This document shows positions 51,101-54,745 of a stretch of DNA of 54,745 nucleotides, piece after piece. Every line of letters begins with the position of its first letter. Within the stretch, counting starts at the first letter, position 1. The translations under genes were made by a program, and so were the position numbers. Source of the stretch: Lachnospiraceae bacterium (GTDB taxonomy: Bacteria > Bacillota > Clostridia > Lachnospirales > Lachnospiraceae); contig JAQXGF010000052.1 in the NCBI GenBank assembly GCA_029006155.1, positions 1 to 54,745 on the forward strand, written 5' to 3'. The notes beneath the pieces were generated by a model, which was not told where the DNA came from, made no database searches, and saw nothing but the letters and a program-made list of their open reading frames with translations.

Positions 51101-51174
51101 CAAAGACACATGAGGAATATCTGCTGGATGTGACCAAGAAGAAAGAATTTACGTTCCGATTTAAAGGGATTTGA
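48139..51174 (+). CDS. lacZ: Beta-galactosidase, glycoside hydrolase family 2
   Basis: A 1011-residue intracellular GH2 enzyme, with the LacZ domain order: jelly roll, two immunoglobulin-like domains, a TIM barrel and a C-terminal beta-sandwich. The acid/base glutamate is E453 in CGNES, and the nucleophile E520 in CCEYTHAMGNS. NFWRAPNDND and the MGPSETYVDR region of the last domain are typical. No signal peptide. It hydrolyses terminal beta-galactosides, here likely those taken up by the adjacent ABC transporter. A strong bidirectional terminator follows. Confidence 0.95.
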   Translation: MNVFDYEKVKDPLYFADGCVEAHSDHRYYGSAAELADGEERFKESLNGLWKFHYAKNYQSTVPGFEKPEYDCGAWDDIRVPAHIQMEGYDVPQYANVQYPWEGREEVKPGEIPTRFNPVASYVKYFEVPERMKGKRIFVSFQGAESGLALWLNGSYVGYSEDSFTPSEFELTPYLKDGKNKLAAQVFKWTAGSWCEDQDFYRFSGIYRDVYLYTVPEVHIWDLKVQTLLDDTYTHAELTVDLKASAKGQVRLTLAKDGVVLQTLEQELTEETACRMQVETPELWSAEMPTLYDLQIEVLDTAGTVTEIIPQRVGFRRFEMKHAIMTLNGKRIVFKGVNRHEFSSKTGRCVSREELIQDLTTMKRNNINAIRTCHYPDASGSYERCDEYGIYMIAENNMETHGTWDTFHLTGDYAQAIPGDHKEWQPLLLNRVNSMYQRDKNHPAILIWSCGNESFGGPVIYEMSQLYRKLDPTRLVHYEGVHNDRRYNDTSDMESQMYTPADQIQEFLNKDRSKPFICCEYTHAMGNSCGAMHKYTDLTDTEPSYQGGFIWDYIDQSITKKDRYGEEFQAYGGDFKERPTDYNFSGNGIVYGGDRKESPKMQEVKFNYQNITAVVDRASVRVINKNLFVNTDAFDCVVTVNRDGVPVRKATLETHTAPLSEDTYALPLPEETRSGEYTVTVSFRLKEDTVWADRGHEVAFGQGVYQVGETGWKQPDVPFEVIRSTHNFGVRGENFDVMFSYLNGGLVSYRYGGVEMIEMIPKPNFWRAPNDNDCGNLMPMRYAQWKIASMYLSHKYPTGGPFPASKDPEIEVTKEWARITFTYCMPTTPASECQLSYQVYGDGTIQTTLSYDPVKELGDMPEFGVMFKFDADYNQVKWYGMGPSETYVDRCHGAKLGIYENTVADNMAHYLVPQECGNKVGVRWATVTDYKGRGMRFEGDAIEFSALPYTPHEMENAMHPFELPRVHYTVVRVAQQQMGVAGDDSWGAKTHEEYLLDVTKKKEFTFRFKGI

Positions 51175-51183
51175 GACAGAAAA

Positions 51184-51219
51184 GCCGGGCAGGAGCATGA
51201 TGCTTCCGCCCGGTTTTTT
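51184..51219. terminator. Bidirectional terminator between lacZ and the SASP gene
   Basis: CCGGGC (51185-51190) pairs with GCCCGG (51208-51213), inner GGAGC/GCTTCC; six T on the plus side and AAAA before the stem for the minus side. Confidence 0.8.
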
Positions 51220-51234
51220 ACAGATTTTCTGTTT

Positions 51235-51477
51235 TTACTGACCGCTCATACCGGATCCCATCTGGCTCTGGCTGTTGCCGGACATCTGACGCTCCTGATT
51301 CTCGATCATTTTCCGGACCATCTCTCCGCCGACGGAACCATTCTGTCTGGATGTCAGGTTGCCGTTGTAGCCGTCAGAGAGCGGAACGCCCAGCTCGCTT
51401 GCTACCTCGAATTTAAAACGGTCCATAGCGCCTTTTGCTTCCGGTACTGCTGTTTTGTTAGATGAACGATTTGCCAT
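51235..51477 (-). CDS. Alpha/beta-type small acid-soluble spore protein
   Basis: An 80-residue SASP. FKFEVASELGV contains the germination protease cleavage region, and GYNGNLTSRQNGSVGGEMVRKMI is the conserved DNA-binding part (quoted in segments: NGNLTSRQNGSVGGEMV). The tail after residue 65 is rich in Q, S, G and M and lacks charge. SASPs coat spore DNA and protect it. AAAGGAGG is 8 bases upstream on the minus strand. A sigma-G-like promoter precedes it. Confidence 0.95.
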   Translation of the reverse strand: MANRSSNKTAVPEAKGAMDRFKFEVASELGVPLSDGYNGNLTSRQNGSVGGEMVRKMIENQERQMSGNSQSQMGSGMSGQ

Positions 51478-51555
51478 GTGAAACGCCTCCTTTGTCTTTT
51501 CTTTCTTTTTTCATTCGGTTTTGTCTTGCAGCTTCGCTTTTGTTTGCTGCACTCC

Positions 51556-51584
51556 TATTATGTGCAGACGGTAAAAAACTAAAC
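51556..51584 (-). promoter_or_regulatory. Candidate sigma-G promoter of the SASP gene
   Basis: On the minus strand GTTTA (51584-51580), 17 bases, CATAATA (51562-51556), which matches the sigma-G -10 CATNNTA. Expected for a forespore gene. Confidence 0.5.
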
Positions 51585-51673
51585 AGGAAAAGTCTGGAAA
51601 AGTGGTAGGAAAAGAAGAGTTTATACAAGAATAGGATGAAATAGCATTATCAATAAAAAAGTGAAAAAAAAGA

Positions 51674-51701
51674 TTGATTTTTTGGAAATTTTTGCTATAA
51701 T
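51674..51701 (+). promoter_or_regulatory. Promoter of the methylglyoxal-synthase-like gene
   Basis: TTGATT (51674-51679), 16-base spacer, TATAAT (51696-51701), 43 bases before the start. Confidence 0.65.
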
Positions 51702-51744
51702 GAAAATGAGATTCTAGGAAAAGTGGAAAGGTTGGTAAGAGGAA

Positions 51745-52155
51745 ATGAATATCGGTTTTATCGCCCACAACAGCAAAAAAACTTTGATGGAGAATTTCTG
51801 TCTTGCTTATAAATATATTTTATCAAAGCATCATTTATATGCGACAGGGATTACCGGCAGAAGAATTGAAGAAGTAACGAACCTGAAGGTTTATAAGTTT
51901 CTCCCCGGCAGTGTAGGCGGAGATAAACAGTTTATGGACATGATCGAGCGGAATTGTATGGATATGGTCATTTTCTTCTACAATCCGCTGGAGACCAGTC
52001 CGAATACGGCAGATATCCTGTCGATTTCCCGCTGCTGCGACCAGTACAATATCCCGATTGCGACGAATATCGCGACCGCAGAGTCCCTGATCCTTGGCCT
52101 GGCCAGAGGTGATCTGGACTGGCGGCTGAATATCCGGTCGAATGATATGGGCTGA
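51745..52155 (+). CDS. Methylglyoxal-synthase-like protein with altered active site
   Basis: A 136-residue MGS-fold protein aligned along its full length: ATGITG for ATGTTG, PGSVGGDKQ for SGPMGGDQQ, IPIATNIATAESLI for the conserved C-terminal helix. MGS converts dihydroxyacetone phosphate to methylglyoxal. D60 (E. coli D71) and D90 (D101) are kept, but by alignment N9 replaces D20, N80 replaces D91 and N87 replaces H98. These changes argue against normal MGS activity; a binding or regulatory role is possible. Family membership is clear, the enzyme name is not, so I give no symbol. Confidence 0.8.
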   Translation: MNIGFIAHNSKKTLMENFCLAYKYILSKHHLYATGITGRRIEEVTNLKVYKFLPGSVGGDKQFMDMIERNCMDMVIFFYNPLETSPNTADILSISRCCDQYNIPIATNIATAESLILGLARGDLDWRLNIRSNDMG

Positions 52156-52187
52156 AAAAAACTCCTGCTAATGCAGGAGCTTTTTTT
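52154..52187. terminator. Bidirectional terminator between MGS-like and DUF1846 genes
   Basis: CTCCTGC (52162-52168) pairs with GCAGGAG (52173-52179) around TAAT; seven T follow (52181-52187) and seven A precede, so it serves both converging genes. Confidence 0.9.
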
Positions 52188-53652
52188 ATCTTTCGTATAC
52201 CGGTTCCATCGTTACTTGAAGCCCCAGCTTACGGAGCGTAACGAGATCTACCTTGGAGAGGCGGTTGGAGCAGTGCAGCTGACAGCCACGGAGCTTTGGC
52301 ATCGCGTCGAGTGCTTTCTGGGCAGCCGGATTCGTGGATGCGCTGATGGAAAGTGCGATCAGCGTTTCATCCGTGTGCAGACGCGGATTGCGGCTGCCAA
52401 AATACATCGTCTTGAGCTTCTGGATCGGCTCGAGCGCGGACGGGGAGATGAGCGGAAGCTCATGGTCGATGCCGGCCAGCTCCTTTAATGCATTCAGAAT
52501 CACGGCTGCACACGGACCGAGCAGGTCGGATGTCTTGCCCAGTACGATAGAACCGTCATCGGAAAGCTCGATGGCTGCGCAGGAGACACCACGGGCAGCG
52601 GCAGCATCGCAGGCAGCGGCAGCACAGTGTCTGGTGCGGGTCGTGATACCGAGCTGCTGCATCAGAAATTCGATCTTGAAGAGTTCATCTGCGCTGGCAC
52701 TCTGGTCTGCACGGCGGATCAGGGACTCATAGTAGCGGCGGATGATCTCCTGACGGGAAGCCTCGCGGCATACCTCATCATCCACGATGCAGTAGCCTGC
52801 CATATTGACACCCATGTCGGTCGGGGACTGATACGGGCTCTCTCCGTAGATCTGGCGGAACATCTCGCGCAGTACCGGGAAGATCTCGATGTCGCGGTTG
52901 TAGTTGACCGTCTCCACACCGTAAGCGCTCAGGTGGAAGGAATCGATCATGTTTACGTCGTTCAGATCAGCAGTGGCAGCTTCGTAAGCGAGGTTGACCG
53001 GATGGTCGAGCGGAAGATTCCAGATCGGGAACGTCTCGAACTTTGCATAACCGGCGCGCACGCCACGCTTATGCTCGTGGTAGAGCTGGGAGAGGCAGGT
53101 CGCCATTTTTCCGCTGCCCGGTCCCGGAGCAGTGACGACGACGAGCGGACGGGTCGTCTCAATATAATCATTTTTACCATAGCCCTCGTCACTGACGATC
53201 AGCGGAATGTTTTTCGGATATCCCTCAATCCGGTAATGGCAGTAGACCGGAATGCCCTGTGCTTCCAGACGCTGGCGGAATGCCTTTGCGCTGGTCTGCT
53301 CTTCATAGCGGGTCAGCACGACACTGCCGACATACAGCCCCTTGCTGCGGTACACGTCGATCAGACGGAGTACGTCCAGATCATAGGTGATACCGAGATC
53401 GGCACGGATCTTGTTCTTTTCAATATCCTCGGAGTTGATGACGATGATGACTTCCGCCTGATCGGCGAGCTGCAGCAGCATCTGAAGCTTGCTGGACGGC
53501 TCAAAGCCCGGCAGTACGCGGGATGCGTGATAGTCATCAAAGAGCTTTCCGCCGAATTCCAGATACAGCTTGTTGTCGAAGCTGGCGATTCGCTCACGGA
53601 TTTTTTCTGACTGCATAGAAAGATATTTCTGGTTATCAAATCCTGTTTTCAT
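52186..53652 (-). CDS. DUF1846 family protein
   Basis: A 488-residue protein matching DUF1846 over its length: MKTGFDNQKYLSMQSEKI at the start, EFGGKLFDDYHASRVLPGF, and a phosphate-loop-like APGPGSGKMATCLSQLYH near residue 175. Family structures have a large P-loop-like core; the function is unestablished. It is convergent with the MGS-like gene and shares its terminator. On the minus strand a TATAAT lies about 50 bases upstream, without a good -35. Confidence 0.88.
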   Translation of the reverse strand: MKTGFDNQKYLSMQSEKIRERIASFDNKLYLEFGGKLFDDYHASRVLPGFEPSSKLQMLLQLADQAEVIIVINSEDIEKNKIRADLGITYDLDVLRLIDVYRSKGLYVGSVVLTRYEEQTSAKAFRQRLEAQGIPVYCHYRIEGYPKNIPLIVSDEGYGKNDYIETTRPLVVVTAPGPGSGKMATCLSQLYHEHKRGVRAGYAKFETFPIWNLPLDHPVNLAYEAATADLNDVNMIDSFHLSAYGVETVNYNRDIEIFPVLREMFRQIYGESPYQSPTDMGVNMAGYCIVDDEVCREASRQEIIRRYYESLIRRADQSASADELFKIEFLMQQLGITTRTRHCAAAACDAAAARGVSCAAIELSDDGSIVLGKTSDLLGPCAAVILNALKELAGIDHELPLISPSALEPIQKLKTMYFGSRNPRLHTDETLIALSISASTNPAAQKALDAMPKLRGCQLHCSNRLSKVDLVTLRKLGLQVTMEPVYER

Positions 53653-53888
53653 GGTTTTATCCTTTCGTTGTTCATAATGCCATCCGGCACAATAGATTCA
53701 TTATACGGCAGAATGGATGGAAAAGCTATCACAAAATTGTACAAAATTCGGAATATCAAAACAGCGCAGACAGGATGAAGGAAACGAAGGAACAATGGTA
53801 TTCGGTAAAGAAAAGGAATGAAATTTCAGATTTTTGTGAGTATTATGCGTAATTCATGTAAAATTTTCTAAAATTGTTGCAAAGTCTA

Positions 53889-53917
53889 TTGAATAGTAAA
53901 AGGTGTAATGCTATACT
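53889..53917 (+). promoter_or_regulatory. Promoter of the secreted metallophosphoesterase gene
   Basis: TTGAAT (53889-53894), 17-base spacer, TATACT (53912-53917). The leader is about 155 bases and includes CTGTCA/TGACAG and other pairings, but no riboswitch I can name. The rest of 53653-53888 is AT-rich with nothing recognised. Confidence 0.6.
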
Positions 53918-54078
53918 GCGGGCTGTCAGAGGAAATCCGATGAGGCGCCAGAGAATCTCCATGACAGAATAGAAGAAAACGATTTGACGTACAGGCCAAA
54001 AGCAGGCTGTGGGTGTGTAAGAGCAGCGGCAGCCATTTTCGGGAAGGGCCTGGGAGAAAGAGAGGTTCATAACAGACC

Positions 54079-54642
54079 ATGAAAAGAAAACATTACATCG
54101 CAGGACTCGCAGCACTTACACTCATTGGAACGATGACCGTATGTCCGGCCGTATCTGCATCCACAGATCACTACAATGATTCCAGCAAGACCGGAACCGA
54201 GGAAGCATGGAGCGCATGGCAGGCAGATTGGGAGAGCGTTGCATCTGATTTTACGAAGGTGTCCATCACGCCGGGTGCAGACGAGACGCAGCTGAATTTT
54301 GCATGGTACAGTGAAAAGCAGGATGGCGATGCGACTCCGGTCGTTCATTTTGGAACCGATGCAGCCAATCTGGAAGCGTTTACCGGAGAGAGTGGCGATG
54401 TAAATACAGATCTGACCGGTGGCACCGCTTATGAATACAATCATGTGACGGTGACCGGACTGCAGCCGGATACTACCTATTATTATACGGTAGAAAAGAA
54501 TGGCGAACAGACCGAGCCGGTAGAATATAAGACTGGAAGTACAGATACACTGAAAATCCTTTACGTCGGCGACCCGCAGATTGGTGCGTCAAAAGGACAG
54601 CCACAGGGGAGACTGTCCGAAAACTCGGATAATCTAATCTGA
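54079..54642 (+). pseudogene. Secreted purple-acid-phosphatase-like metallophosphoesterase, truncated
   Basis: 187 residues are read. A signal peptide (residues 1-28, LAALTLIGTMTVCPAVSA) is followed by a fibronectin-III-like domain (LNFAWYSEKQDGD to TVTGLQPDTTYYYTVEKNG) and the very start of a calcineurin-like phosphatase domain, LKILYVGDPQIGASKG with the first metal-binding Asp. The frame then leaves the family (RLSENSDNLI) and stops. The rest of the phosphatase domain, normally 250 or more residues, is missing. Base composition turns AT-rich at about 54609, so the gene seems cut by inserted DNA. The remainder may lie beyond the window. Confidence 0.7.
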
Positions 54643-54745
54643 TGAGAAAAAGATTGATATGCTCTTGTGAGCGTTCAATATAAATTAAAATTGCACATTG
54701 AAAACTGAATAAAGTACACAGAAATCGTGCATCTATGTTTCAGAT
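54609..54745. mobile_element. Possible end of an insertion element
   Basis: From GAGACTGTCCGAAAACTC (54609-54626) onward the sequence is AT-rich, non-coding, and interrupts a conserved domain. The start resembles terminal repeats I know from IS1182-like elements, but only one end is in the window, so target duplication and transposase cannot be seen. Confidence 0.35.

Noticed and set aside
54690..54720. rRNA spacer (ATTGAAAACTGAATA resembles the region before 23S rRNA)
   Set aside because: Too short and common a motif; no 16S, tRNA or 23S sequence is present.

Overview
The window looks like chromosomal DNA of an anaerobic, spore-forming, acetogenic Firmicute, most likely a Lachnospiraceae close to Blautia. 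This is an inference. It rests on a bacterial Wood-Ljungdahl operon, a HydABC-type electron-bifurcating [FeFe]-hydrogenase, sporulation genes (spoIVA, gerW/ytfJ, an alpha/beta SASP), strong AAGGAGG ribosome binding sites and about 50% GC. No rRNA, tRNA or CRISPR array was seen.

Layout. 1-13660: carbonyl and methyl branches of acetogenesis in one direction: cooS/acsA (3' part only), cooC, acsB, a 350-bp structured spacer with a 34-bp direct repeat, acsD, acsC, acsE, the corrinoid activator acsV, a DUF3786 gene, then fhs-fchA-folD from their own promoter and closed by a terminator. 14000-16114: ion-transporter-superfamily permease and a cytidylate-kinase-like gene. 16285-16783: a self-contained transcription unit with a consensus promoter, a cobalamin riboswitch, two micro-ORFs and a terminator. 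17150-21443: hydCBA hydrogenase. 21445-35388: sporulation, cell-wall, recombination and division genes (spoIVA, cell-wall hydrolase, ruvAB, zapA, U32 protein, ftsW/rodA plus PBP, NUDIX, DUF2953, gerW). 35416-38227: a GntR regulator divergent from leuCD-like dehydratase genes, with two copies of a 16-bp palindromic operator. 38291-43721: rpmB, asp23, fakA, a structured intergenic region, recG, DUF6465. 43833-51219: AraC regulator, sugar ABC transporter (binding protein and two permeases, the second interrupted by an in-frame TAG) and a GH2 beta-galactosidase. 51235-54745: SASP, a methylglyoxal-synthase-like protein with changed active-site residues, DUF1846, and a secreted metallophosphoesterase cut short by AT-rich sequence that may be an insertion-element end.

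How it works together. HydABC would oxidise H2 to reduced ferredoxin and NADH. Fhs, FchA and FolD carry formate-derived carbon on tetrahydrofolate. AcsE passes the methyl group to the AcsCD corrinoid protein, which AcsV keeps active. AcsB with CooS joins methyl, CO and CoA. The pathway depends on a corrinoid, so the cobalamin-riboswitch unit between the C1 and hydrogenase operons is notable. It has no ordinary gene downstream, only micro-ORFs and an ACCTCCTT motif complementary to the Shine-Dalgarno sequence, with 12 nt of perfect complementarity to the acsD ribosome binding site. A B12-controlled small RNA or micropeptide is my main candidate for something undescribed.

A second theme is a dispersed non-coding repeat present three times, each copy lying next to an intrinsic terminator.
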